NCBI RefSeq assembly: GCF_003945345.1
Contig: NZ_AP019308.1
Coordinates: 806,001-870,000 of the forward strand
Length of the DNA: 64,000 nt
Direction: 5' to 3'
Source of the DNA: Paenibacillus baekrokdamisoli
Lineage (GTDB): Bacteria > Bacillota > Bacilli > Paenibacillales > Paenibacillaceae
Positions within the stretch are counted from its first letter, which is position 1. Every line of letters starts with the position of its first letter. Both the position numbers and the translations under genes were made by a program. Positions 34,070-41,583 of this stretch are shown here, piece after piece. The notes below the pieces were generated by a model. The model saw only the letters and a program-made list of their open reading frames with translations, had not been told where the DNA came from and searched no databases.

Positions 34070-34139
34070 TGCAGCCCGCAGGGAGCGAAGTGGGATCTAG
34101 GGCCACCGCAAAGTAATCCGATTATTAAAGAAAAACAAC

Positions 34140-34170
34140 TTGACATTTGAGTCAACTCCAATGGTATTGT
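34140..34170 (+). promoter_or_regulatory. MerR-type promoter with 19-bp spacer, leaderless start
   Basis: TTGACA (34140-34145), 19 bases containing the inverted repeat half TTGA...TCAA, then TATTGT (34165-34170). The ATG of the MerR gene begins only six bases later, near the expected first transcribed base. Spacers of 19 bp are the signature of promoters twisted open by MerR proteins, so autoregulation is likely. Confidence 0.6.
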
Positions 34171-34176
34171 GAATTT

Positions 34177-34650
34177 ATGGAAAAACTATATTCTATACAA
34201 GAGGTTTCGCGGATACTTGGGATGCCGAAGGATACGCTTCGGTATTATGACCGGATAGGGATCGTCTCGCCTACCCGGGAAAACAATCGGTACCGCAAGT
34301 ATTCGGAGGACGACATCATCGAATTGATGAATATTCAGATTATGCAGTACGCGGACCTATCTCTTGAAGAAATCAGGGGGAAGTTTGGTTTCCGCAAGAT
34401 GAAAAATATCACCCCCGATTACTGCGAAGAGGTTGCTGCGTTCCTCGATGCCAAGAACGTAGAAATGCGCAAGAAGATTGCTCATCTGGAAAAGGTTAGT
34501 TGGCTGCTCAACGTCGCAGTCGAAACGCTAAGGGACTTTAATAGCGAAAGTGACCATGTTCTGGCAGTGATCGTCCACGAGATTTACAAGGATATCCGAA
34601 AGACGGAACCGGGAATTTCTAAGGAAGGTTGTGGTGAACATGAAGATTAG
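34177..34650 (+). CDS. MerR-family transcriptional regulator
   Basis: The 157-residue protein has the N-terminal winged helix YSIQEVSRILGMPKDTLRYY and DRIGIVSPTRENNRYRKYS, a dimerisation coiled coil and a divergent C-terminal effector region without a clear metal-binding cysteine pattern. ATG 34177 has no ribosome site and fits a leaderless transcript; the longer frame from 34147 would cross the promoter. Its end overlaps the ribosome site and start of the next gene, so the two form an operon. Confidence 0.85.
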   Translation: MEKLYSIQEVSRILGMPKDTLRYYDRIGIVSPTRENNRYRKYSEDDIIELMNIQIMQYADLSLEEIRGKFGFRKMKNITPDYCEEVAAFLDAKNVEMRKKIAHLEKVSWLLNVAVETLRDFNSESDHVLAVIVHEIYKDIRKTEPGISKEGCGEHED

Positions 34651-35065
34651 GAATTTTTATTATCTGATTGCAGGTTTCCTTGCGATGCTGTTTGCCGTCA
34701 CGCACGCATGGAACGGGCAATCCGTTGTACTGCCGAAGCTCGACATTGATGCGATATCCGTGGATAACCAGATCATATTCACGTATATCTGGCACATCAT
34801 CACGGGAGAAAATCTGGTCTTCGGCATCGCTTTCATTATTATGTCAATCCAAACCGAGCGATCAAATATCCGGTTTACCGCATATTTGATTGCGGTGATC
34901 CTGATCGTCCGACTGATGGTAATTGTTGGTGTGACGTCAATGCTTGACGTATCAAGGCTGACGGATACGCTTATAGATTCGATAGCCATCGTAATCTATA
35001 TCGCTCTCATCATACAGGGCACAAGTGTGAAGAAAAAGCAGTACGATGGTCAGCAACCACAGTGA
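34640..35065 (+). CDS. four-helix membrane protein, operon partner of MerR
   Basis: About 141 residues with four transmembrane helices, the first in FYYLIAGFLAMLFAVTHAWN and the others in GENLVFGIAFIIMS, AYLIAVILIVRLMVIVGVTS and SIAIVIYIALIIQG. It starts either at ATG 34640 or GTG 34634; AAGGAAGG lies upstream. The gene overlaps the end of the MerR gene, so the regulator probably controls it. The family is not recognised with confidence; it resembles small uncharacterised inner membrane proteins. Confidence 0.7.
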   Translation: MKIRNFYYLIAGFLAMLFAVTHAWNGQSVVLPKLDIDAISVDNQIIFTYIWHIITGENLVFGIAFIIMSIQTERSNIRFTAYLIAVILIVRLMVIVGVTSMLDVSRLTDTLIDSIAIVIYIALIIQGTSVKKKQYDGQQPQ

Positions 35066-35191
35066 CATAGATTTTCGAGTTATCTTCAACTCTGTAAGAA
35101 GCCCTTTTTATTCTTGCTCGGTTCTATCAACCGCAAAAGCTCGACACGCCTATCATGGAAAACAGAAGGATATGATGTTGTATTCAGTATT

Positions 35192-35270
35192 GGGGCAGTG
35201 AAACTAACCAAAGCGGGAGAGCGCATCGCTGGCAGTGGTGAGGTCAGGAGATCGATCCCCCTAGACTCCA
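35192..35270 (+). other. tRNA-Ala-like relic
   Basis: GAGAGCGCATCGCTGGCAGT with GGTGAGGTCAGGAGATCGAT and CCCCCTAGACTCCA has the D-arm end, an anticodon-arm with GGC, the T-arm and the 3' end of a tRNA, but the 5' acceptor strand does not pair. A near relative lies at 61325-61401. Frames read on the other strand here are artefacts. Confidence 0.55.
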
Positions 35271-35286
35271 TAAAATGCATGGTCAG

Positions 35287-35312
35287 AAAACGGCAGATAT
35301 GCCGTTTTTTGT
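35287..35312 (+). terminator. hairpin terminator behind the tRNA relic
   Basis: AAAACGGCA and TGCCGTTTTTT around GATA, with further T. Confidence 0.75.
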
Positions 35313-35331
35313 TTTGTAGTTTACTAATTCC

Positions 35332-35345
35332 ACACATGTGGAGTG
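35332..35345 (+). repeat. ACACATGTGGAGTG motif, copy 1
   Basis: One of four copies between 35.3 and 39.3 kb. After it CTAATATTGATG and, 40 bases on, GAGATGTGA are shared with copy 3. Confidence 0.6.
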
Positions 35346-35422
35346 CCTAATATTGATGGTACGAAAATGAAAAAATGAGATGTGACGGTTTCGCTTGAGA
35401 AAGAAGAAGAATAGGTAGACAA

Positions 35423-35436
35423 CACATGTGGAGTGT
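35423..35436 (+). repeat. ACACATGTGGAGTG motif, copy 2
   Basis: Exact 14-bp copy, 91 bp after copy 1, followed by AAAATGAAAGGG and a hairpin terminator. Confidence 0.6.
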
Positions 35437-35455
35437 ACAGTGTTACTAAAATGAA

Positions 35456-35487
35456 AGGGTGCCGAGTAGTCGTGCACCCTTCTTTTA
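35456..35487 (+). terminator. hairpin terminator
   Basis: AAGGGTGC pairs with GTGCACCCTT, then CTTTTACTT. No intact gene lies directly upstream. Confidence 0.6.
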
Positions 35488-35532
35488 CTTCTTGTTCATT
35501 GATTTTTTTGGTCAATAATCTGCTTCTAATCC

Positions 35533-35745
35533 CTACTCATCTAGCCACTTATTCACTTTATTTCCTATCTTTTCAGTTACAGTGAATAGCGGCACTATGA
35601 AAGACAAGATCCCTCCAACTGCAACGAATGAGAACACGGTTTGTTAACTTGGATGAACATTATACAATATTACGCCAGTAATAATAGCAACAATAACGAA
35701 GAGCCAAAATCCCACCGACATGTCTGCAAGACTAATGACAAGAAA
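35533..35745 (-). pseudogene. small membrane-protein gene with in-frame stop
   Basis: The minus strand reads LVISLADMSVGFWLFVIVAI ITGVILYNVHPS, a TAA, then VFSFVAVGGILSFIVPLFTV and TEKIGNKVNKWLDE-stop in the same frame. Two hydrophobic helices are interrupted by one nonsense codon. No good ribosome site. Family not recognised. Confidence 0.45.
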
Positions 35746-35833
35746 TAAATAATGTCTAGTTTATGGGACACCCTCTTAATTCACATTATGTTACTCTCCA
35801 TCGGTTTTAGATTCTAATATACTTTTTATACCA

Positions 35834-35862
35834 TTGTTTACCCTCTCAATGTTCGCTATAAT
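35834..35862 (+). promoter_or_regulatory. promoter of the lysP riboswitch transcript
   Basis: TTGTTT, 17 bases, TATAAT; transcription would start about 35 bases before the riboswitch P1 helix. Confidence 0.6.
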
Positions 35863-35904
35863 GTTCTTGTAAATTAAATTGAATACAACCCTCATCCTAT
35901 CAAA

Positions 35905-36060
35905 CGGTGAGGTAGAGGTCGCGGTTGTTAGAAGTAAATCAGTGGAGACGCAGAGAACGTCATTGAAGCTGTTGAAAGGAACTACCGCCGAAGTTTGATT
36001 GCTGCTCTGGGCAATTGGGCTGGGACTGTTGCCGGAAGGTGCAGAACTGTCACAAGTTTA
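35905..36060 (+). ncRNA. lysine riboswitch (L box)
   Basis: It contains the conserved L-box blocks in order: GGTGAGGTAGAGGTCGCG, then AGTAAATCAGTGGAGA, GTTGAAAGGAACTACCGCCG, AAGTTTGATTGCTGCTCTGG, and GGTGCAGAACTGTCACAAG. These form the five-helix lysine aptamer. A strong terminator follows at 36117-36147, so high lysine should stop transcription before lysP. The match to the known class is close. Confidence 0.93.
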
Positions 36061-36116
36061 TGATAAGTAAATTTGTGATGAGCTATCTTCAAAGAAGATA
36101 AGTTGGGAATGATATA

Positions 36117-36147
36117 AAACGTTCACCTCTGTGAGCGTTTTTTTTTG
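36117..36147 (+). terminator. riboswitch-controlled terminator
   Basis: AACGTTCAC and GTGAGCGTT with a CTCT loop and nine T. An alternative stem just upstream (AGCTATCTTC with GAAGATAAG) may act in the anti-terminated state. Confidence 0.85.
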
Positions 36148-36247
36148 TGACCATAAGAAACGAATGTTCTGAAAGACAGTGTCACCGTTTCTTCTTGTTT
36201 CCCACTCCAGAACAATGGATCAACAACATGATTAAGGAGTGTTTTTA

Positions 36248-37699
36248 ATGTCATCAAACAATTCGACTGAGCCACAGCAGTTGAAACGCGGGCTCAAGGC
36301 TCGTCACCTCACTATGATTGCACTTGGGGGCTCCATTGGTACAGGCTTGTTCCTTGCTAGTGGTAGTGCAATAGCAGAAGCTGGTCCAGGGGGAGCTCTT
36401 CTCGCTTATATAGCGGTGGGTATTATGGTGTACTTCCTTATGACTAGTTTGGGAGAACTTGCAACCTATATGCCGGAATCGGGATCTTTTAACACATATG
36501 CGAGCCGCTTCGTGGATCCTTCTTTGGGATTCGCCCTGGGATGGAATTTCTGGTTTAACTGGGCGATTACGATTGCCTCTGAGCTTGCAGCAGCAACTCT
36601 TATTATTAAATATTGGTTTCCTGATAGTCCTTCTTATCTGTGGAGCTTCTTGTTCCTTGCCATTATTTTCGGTTTGAATTTACTGTCTGTCAAAGGATAT
36701 GGTGAATCGGAATACTGGTTTGCATTGATCAAAATTGCCGTTGTCATCATCTTCTTGATTGTTGGGGTGCTTATGATATTTGGTATAATGGGCGGCTCGA
36801 AGCCAACTGGCTTCAGTAATTTCACATTAGACGGTGGACCGTTCCATGGTGGTTTTCTAGCGTTTCTTGGTATCTTTATGGCAGCGGGTTATTCGTTCCA
36901 AGGAACCGAGCTTGTCGGCATTGCCGCGGGTGAAAGTGAGAACCCACGTGAGAACGTACCGAAGGCCATTAAACAGATCTTCTGGCGTATTCTGCTTTTC
37001 TATATTTTTGCAATCTTCGTAATTGGCATGTTGATTCCTTTTACACATCCGAGCTTGATGCAAGCTGGTATTGAGAATATTGCAGTTAGTCCGTTCACCC
37101 TTGTTTTTGAAAAAGCAGGATTCGCCTTCGCGGCTGCTATTATGAATGCCGTCATTTTGACTTCAGTGCTGTCTGCTGGTAACTCGGGGATGTATGCATC
37201 TACACGTGTACTGTGGGTACTTGCCAAAGAGGGCAAAGCACCTAAGTTTCTAGAGAAATTAAACAAACGCGGTATTCCTATTAATGCGCTGCTGGTCACT
37301 TGTGCAGTCGGCATGCTTGCGTTCCTAGCTTCCTTCTTCGGTGATGGGGTTGTGTATTTATGGCTGCTGAATGCTTCTGGCATGTGCGGATTTATTACAT
37401 GGCTTGGAATCGCAATTAGTCATTACCGTTTCCGTAGGGCATTCGTTGCACAAGGTCGGGATTTAAGTGAACTTCCTTATAAAGCCAAGTGGTTCCCGTT
37501 AGGTCCACTCTTTGCCTTTGCATTATGCATGTTCGTTATTATCGGACAGAACTTTAAAGCTTTCACTGGAGAAACGATCGATTGGTATGGCGTGCTTGTT
37601 TCCTATATCGGAATTCCGTTATTCTTAGGTGTATGGCTAGGCTATAAATTTGTGTACAAGACCAAAGTCATTCCTCTTAAAGATTGTAAATTTGACTAG
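36248..37699 (+). CDS. lysP: lysine permease (APC family)
   Basis: The 483-residue amino acid permease of the AAT/LysP group has 12 transmembrane helices, the N-terminal LKRGLKARHLTMIALGGSIG-TGLF signature, and GYSFQGTELVGIAAGESENP in helix 6. AAGGAG lies eight bases before ATG 36248; the GTG nine bases earlier is less likely. Control by the lysine riboswitch directly upstream supports lysine as substrate. It is monocistronic. Confidence 0.93.
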   Translation: MSSNNSTEPQQLKRGLKARHLTMIALGGSIGTGLFLASGSAIAEAGPGGALLAYIAVGIMVYFLMTSLGELATYMPESGSFNTYASRFVDPSLGFALGWNFWFNWAITIASELAAATLIIKYWFPDSPSYLWSFLFLAIIFGLNLLSVKGYGESEYWFALIKIAVVIIFLIVGVLMIFGIMGGSKPTGFSNFTLDGGPFHGGFLAFLGIFMAAGYSFQGTELVGIAAGESENPRENVPKAIKQIFWRILLFYIFAIFVIGMLIPFTHPSLMQAGIENIAVSPFTLVFEKAGFAFAAAIMNAVILTSVLSAGNSGMYASTRVLWVLAKEGKAPKFLEKLNKRGIPINALLVTCAVGMLAFLASFFGDGVVYLWLLNASGMCGFITWLGIAISHYRFRRAFVAQGRDLSELPYKAKWFPLGPLFAFALCMFVIIGQNFKAFTGETIDWYGVLVSYIGIPLFLGVWLGYKFVYKTKVIPLKDCKFD

Positions 37700-37738
37700 A
37701 ATGCAGGGAATCATGAGCAATGGGACAGGCAGACAAGT

Positions 37739-37749
37739 CATGTGGAGTG
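37739..37749 (+). repeat. CATGTGGAGTG motif, copy 3
   Basis: Followed by TCTAATATTGATGATTCGAA and AAATGAGATGTGATAGTATT, matching the surroundings of copy 1 over about 60 bp. Confidence 0.6.
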
Positions 37750-38073
37750 TCTAATATTGATGATTCGAAATAAATAAATGAGATGTGATAGTATTGCTCA
37801 AATGCTTTGATTCAAATGATATGATCGTGTACACAAAGGCACTGGTATTAAGCTAACTGGCAGGATAATGGAAATGATTTTTAGAAAAAAACCTATAAAT
37901 GAAAGCGACAAAAGTAGTGTAGTGCGGGTGGATAAAGATCTCGCAGATGCTGCGGCTACTCTCTCTGGCGATTTTCAATCTGGACCATTCTACTGGCAGT
38001 TGAATAAAGCGGATGTGACAATTCAACCAACGCTTGATAGGATTACGTTTGCGGAAATGCTATGCTGTTTTCG

Positions 38074-38087
38074 ACAGTGCGCACTGT
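38074..38087. promoter_or_regulatory. perfect 14-bp palindrome, putative XRE operator
   Basis: ACAGTGCGCACTGT lies 26 bp before the start of the XRE regulator gene. Its position and symmetry suit an autoregulatory operator; binding is inferred. Confidence 0.5.
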
Positions 38088-38113
38088 ACATTTTGTTTTA
38101 TCGGAGGTATACG

Positions 38114-39037
38114 ATGCTCGACTTACGTAAAATTGGAGCTTATATTTCGAAGCTTCGCAAAGACCAGGATCTAACCCAATTGGAACTTGCCAATCAACTG
38201 AATGTAAGTCATCAAGCGGTATCGAAATGGGAACGGGGCGAATCGCTCCCGGATATCGGAACGCTTCCGCAGTTTGCGAAGTTATTCGGCAAAACGGTAG
38301 ACGACATTATTAATGCAGGAGAAAACTCGGAAAATCGGGAGCACCAGCACCTAGGAACGATCGTTAGGGAGATTGCAGAGAACAGGCTGGAACAAGTTGC
38401 AGAGATGGTCAATACCGGAGAGGTGGAGTTGGAAGAACTTGTAGAAGTAGCGCCGTTTGTAAAGGCAAGCGCTCTGCATAAGGTTACTGAACGATTAGAC
38501 AGTAGCGTCCTTAAGTTAGATGTGATCATGAGGCTGGCTCCGTTCCTCGGAACAGATAAATTGGATGAACTGGTTCGTCAGGCAGAAGAAGGCGAAATTG
38601 TGTGGAATTCCATTGCCGGACTCGCTCCTTTCGTCAGCAGTGACACATTAAGCCGACTAGTAGATAAATCGATTGACGGTTCCTTAGAAGTAGACAATCT
38701 CGTTGGAATTGCCCCGTTTCTTGGAAGAGAACATGTAGATCAGTTGGTACAACAAGTCGAACAGGGTAGATTGAGCTGGCATTCCGTTCAAGGGCTGGCG
38801 CCCTTTATTAGCAGAGCGACATTAAGCCGTTTGGTAGATCGGGTTGTAGACGGCACCATTGATGCGAACCGGATCATAAGCCTCGCACCTTTTCTGGACA
38901 GGGAAAATCTCGAGAAGTTGATTGGTGGAGTCGAAGCTGAGCATCTTACCCCGGATCTGCTGGCAAGTCTTGCTCCTTTCGTCGATCAAGGGACATTGAG
39001 CAGCATGGTGACAAACTTATTAAATAAAGTAAAGTAG
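38114..39037 (+). CDS. XRE regulator with seven 29-residue repeats
   Basis: 307 residues from ATG 38114, with GGAGG seven bases upstream. The frame is open back to 37868 but crosses the palindrome and has no ribosome site there. Residues 1-65 are a lambda-repressor type helix-turn-helix (LTQLELANQLNVSHQAVSKW). From about residue 105 seven tandem 29-residue units begin V/L/I-A-P-F, for example LAPFLGTDKLDELVRQAEEG and IAPFLGREHVDQLVQQVEQG. Two alternating types, TLSRLVD and KLDELV-like, follow each other, suggesting a helical solenoid that binds protein or ligand. DNA binding is confident; the solenoid's partner is unknown. Confidence 0.82.
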   Translation: MLDLRKIGAYISKLRKDQDLTQLELANQLNVSHQAVSKWERGESLPDIGTLPQFAKLFGKTVDDIINAGENSENREHQHLGTIVREIAENRLEQVAEMVNTGEVELEELVEVAPFVKASALHKVTERLDSSVLKLDVIMRLAPFLGTDKLDELVRQAEEGEIVWNSIAGLAPFVSSDTLSRLVDKSIDGSLEVDNLVGIAPFLGREHVDQLVQQVEQGRLSWHSVQGLAPFISRATLSRLVDRVVDGTIDANRIISLAPFLDRENLEKLIGGVEAEHLTPDLLASLAPFVDQGTLSSMVTNLLNKVK

Positions 39038-39086
39038 ATGCATATATCGGAGATTGGTGATTCATAGACAGTCGGCGATCCCCAAA

Positions 39087-39120
39087 GCTACCGGCTTGAA
39101 ATTCGGTAGCTTTTTGTTTG
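39087..39120 (+). terminator. terminator of the XRE gene
   Basis: AAAGCTACCG and CGGTAGCTTTTT, then GTTTGG. Confidence 0.85.
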
Positions 39121-39160
39121 GATTTTCGGATCATTGTGAACCAGCAATACACAGAAGCCT

Positions 39161-39181
39161 TCCAAAGTTTTATAGTTGTCA
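39161..39181. repeat. 21-bp repeat, right copy (possible att half)
   Basis: TCCAAAGTTTTATAGTTGTC plus A, one mismatch to 10391-10411. Confidence 0.4.
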
Positions 39182-39577
39182 CGACACCAGGAGACCAAAC
39201 CGATTGTCGGAAGACAAGAACATTGTCCCAATAAGTCGCTTAAATAGCGGCCTCTTTCATTTATGGGGAGGGGAACATTTTAATCTGGATCTCAAATTGA
39301 CCGGGAATAATTACGCACTCAACACATGTGGAGTGCTGTGTGTTGTTAGTGAGAAAGTAGTATTGTGAAACCACATTTACCTGAATGTAATATCTATTCG
39401 TACCCAAGGGGACATAACGCTTGGGCTTTTTAGGGCGCCTCACAGTCACAATCTAAGTGGTTCAAATCCACTCGATAATGTTACCCTTATGATAATTCCT
39501 AAATATTTTAATCGTGAGTTTGGTCAATTTCATCGCGAACTATTTGCTGAGTTAAAACATATCGGTTAAACTCCCTT
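39182..39577. other. non-coding stretch with motif copy 4
   Basis: No supported gene. It holds ACACATGTGGAGTG copy 4 at 39322-39335 and a T-arm-like GTGGTTCAAATCCAC near 39451 that may be a tRNA scrap. Confidence 0.5.
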
Positions 39578-39760
39578 ATGATGGACAGCAGTCCGGCATC
39601 CACAAACATAGCGGCGCACCGTCTTGGCTCTTAGGTTTTTTGTATGTGCTGCGGGTGCTCTTCGGTTTCCCAGATGACCGATTTGGCAGCAAAGGATGCC
39701 TTGCTGGGGCGCATGTTCCAGCCCTGGAAGCTGACGCTGTCGGGGTTTGCGCAAGCTTAA
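39578..39760 (+). pseudogene. short frame with in-frame stop
   Basis: ATG ATG GAC to TAA 39760, 60 codons, interrupted by TAG at 39632. The second part reads SVSQMTDLAAKDALLGRMFQ. No ribosome site and no family; the opposite strand is also open, so coding is doubtful. Confidence 0.2.
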
Positions 39761-39835
39761 CGTAAGAGCCGGATATGGATTTCTCGCGGCTGGCTGCCGG
39801 AAGCCGGGAGCGGAGATGGCAGCGAGAAAAATGTG

Positions 39836-40008
39836 TTGACACAAAAATGATTAGGCACCATACTATATACATGACGAACGATAATAACGTAATGACGGAT
39901 AGTCATGCTGTTCCTTCACTTGTCCAAACGAAGCGTCAGATTGAACGCTACGGGTTGAACGTCAATGCGCAAGCCGTACTCGTCGCGTCTAGGCTGATGG
40001 CCGCCTGA
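39836..40008 (+). CDS. 45-aa frame with its own promoter, perhaps a truncated regulator
   Basis: TTGACA (39836) and CATACT 17 bases later (or TACTAT at 19) precede ATG 39871, which starts at about the first transcribed base. It encodes MTNDNNVMTDSHAVPSLVQT, then KRQIERYGLNVNAQAVLVAS and RLMAA before TGA. It reads like the N-terminal helix of a MarR-type regulator whose rest is lost. The CDS proper is 39871-40008. Confidence 0.35.
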
Positions 40009-40021
40009 GCCAAGCTTGAAC

Positions 40022-40267
40022 ATGCCGCGCTCAGCCTCATTAGAGGATGATTTGGAAAAAGCCGCACAGATCAAAGCAATCCAAGCGGCTATCCAAGCTA
40101 TTAAGAATACGAAAAATAGTGAAAATAATATTGCTGCTTCCTTAGTGATTAATTCGAATGAACAACGGCTTGTTGAAATTAACACCAGTCGTTCCAGAGT
40201 GGAATATAACGCAAATAACCGTCGGGAACAAAGGAAATTGCATCGTTTTGCAGTGGAGGAGGTCTAA
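40022..40267 (+). CDS. possible small protein (81 aa)
   Basis: MPRSASLEDDLEKAAQIKAI and a Gln/Asn/Arg-rich helical remainder. No clear ribosome site. It is adjacent to the truncated regulator and may be debris of the same region. Not recognised. Confidence 0.3.
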   Translation: MPRSASLEDDLEKAAQIKAIQAAIQAIKNTKNSENNIAASLVINSNEQRLVEINTSRSRVEYNANNRREQRKLHRFAVEEV

Positions 40268-40469
40268 TGATCCTATCACCTAAAAACATGCCTTAACCCA
40301 TACAGCAGATGATTTAACTACCATGCGGATTCTCAGAATTCGTACCTCTTGATTATTTCACGCAAGCAATTAAACAAGCTAATCGAACGATCACTTATTA
40401 AAGAGCAAAGCTTCACATTGGGCAGAATAGTATCTCATATCATTTTATTAGAAAAAAGGGGGATTTATT

Positions 40470-41132
40470 ATGAAAATAAGAGCGATAATTACAGGTGTTA
40501 CGGGGATGGTAGGCGAGGGAGTATTACATGAATGCCTGCAGCATCCTGATGTGGAACACGTTTTAGTGATTAACCGCAAACCATGCGGCGTTTCACATCC
40601 CAAATTAACTGAAATCATCCACAAAGATTTTTTTGATATATCTGCAATCAAGTCTCAATTAAGCAACTATAATGCATGCTACTTTTGCTTGGGTGTAAGC
40701 TCTGTTGGTTTGAAGGAGGAGGAGTACTCACGATTATCGTTTGATCTTACTGTGCATATGGCAGAAATGCTCGCAGGCTTGAACCCAGATATGGTGTTCT
40801 GCTATGTTTCCGGAATGGGGACGGATAGTACAGAGCTAGGAAAAAGGATGTGGGCAAGAGTGAAGGGCAAGACAGAAAATCACCTCATGCAGCTGCCTTT
40901 CAAAAAAGCATACATGTTTCGCCCTGCCTACATCAATCCAATAAAGGGATTAAAAAATACGCATAAATCTTATTATGCATTTATGTGGCTATTTCCTATT
41001 CTAAGAAGACTATTTCCAAACGTTACAGTGTCTTTAAAGGAGCTTGGTATTGCAATGATTCATACCGTTACTAAAGGGTATGACCAATCTATTCTCGAGA
41101 GTAAGGATATCATTAAATTGGCTAAATCGTAA
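40470..41132 (+). CDS. NAD(P)-binding epimerase-like protein
   Basis: The 220-residue atypical short-chain dehydrogenase has the N-terminal nucleotide loop AIITGVTGMVGEGVL (GxxGxxG), YFCLGVSSVGLKEEEYSRLS, FCYVSGMGTDSTELGKRMWA and a C-terminal hydrophobic tail. It lacks the usual YxxxK, as in NmrA/HtatIP2-like members, so it may sense or bind rather than reduce. GGGGG stands seven to eight bases before the ATG. It is convergent with the broken HxlR regulator, a common partner of such genes. Confidence 0.78.
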   Translation: MKIRAIITGVTGMVGEGVLHECLQHPDVEHVLVINRKPCGVSHPKLTEIIHKDFFDISAIKSQLSNYNACYFCLGVSSVGLKEEEYSRLSFDLTVHMAEMLAGLNPDMVFCYVSGMGTDSTELGKRMWARVKGKTENHLMQLPFKKAYMFRPAYINPIKGLKNTHKSYYAFMWLFPILRRLFPNVTVSLKELGIAMIHTVTKGYDQSILESKDIIKLAKS

Positions 41133-41150
41133 TTATTCTCAATGTGTCGC

Positions 41151-41446
41151 TCACCCCAAGTGCAATAGCACATCCAGGATATGCGTAAGTGAGCGGCCAT
41201 ACTCCGTTAAAGAATATTCTACCTTGAGAGGGTGCTGATCAAAGGTTTCTCTGAGGATCACGCCATCTTCTTCCAGCTCTCTTAATTGTTGAGTAAGCAT
41301 TTTTTGGGTAATGCCGGTATTAAACGTCTTAGCTTACCCGTCCTGAGAATTCCATCCCCCTTAGTCAGAAAACAAAGGATAACCACCTTCCATTTCCCTC
41401 CAATAACCCCTAACGCTGCTTCAACCGGAATATTATATTTTTTCAT
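41151..41446 (-). pseudogene. HxlR-family regulator with one-base frameshift
   Basis: From ATG 41446 (GGGAGGG nine bases upstream) it reads MKKYNIPVEAALGVIGGKWK-VVILCFL, the HxlR N-terminus. After LRRLIP the frame shifts: the expected GITQKMLTQQLRELEEDGVI and LRETFDQHPLKVEYSLTEYG continue in another frame to a TGA at 41151. A single base is missing near 41330. The gene would be about 99 codons intact. Confidence 0.82.
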
Positions 41447-41504
41447 ACTATTAAACCCTCCCATAGGCACTTTTTGTTGCTGCTTTTGGGATCGAAACTA
41501 CTGA

Positions 41505-41543
41505 ATTCGTGCCCCAGGGGTTCGAGCCCCCTATTCTCCACCA
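41505..41543 (+). other. tRNA 3' fragment
   Basis: CCCCAGGGGTTCGAGCCCCC plus TATTCTCCACCA is a T-arm and acceptor 3' strand with encoded CCA, but no 5' half precedes it. It is followed by a terminator. Confidence 0.6.
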
Positions 41544-41557
41544 CTATCATATTTACT

Positions 41558-41580
41558 ACCCTCTTTTAGAGGTTTTTTCT
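41558..41580 (+). terminator. terminator behind the tRNA fragment
   Basis: ACCCTC TTTTA GAGGT followed by TTTTTT. Confidence 0.7.
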
Positions 41581-41583
41581 TTA

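Noticed and set aside
37868..38113. N-terminal extension of the XRE regulator
   Set aside because: In frame, but it spans a perfect palindrome likely to be an operator and lacks a ribosome site, whereas ATG 38114 has GGAGG.
39566..39872. Two minus-strand frames of over 90 codons
   Set aside because: Overlapping each other and Arg/Ser/Pro-rich, typical of non-coding GC-rich DNA; no start signals.
40349..40531. 60-codon frame before the epimerase-like gene
   Set aside because: No ribosome site and it overlaps the well-supported start at 40470 in another frame.
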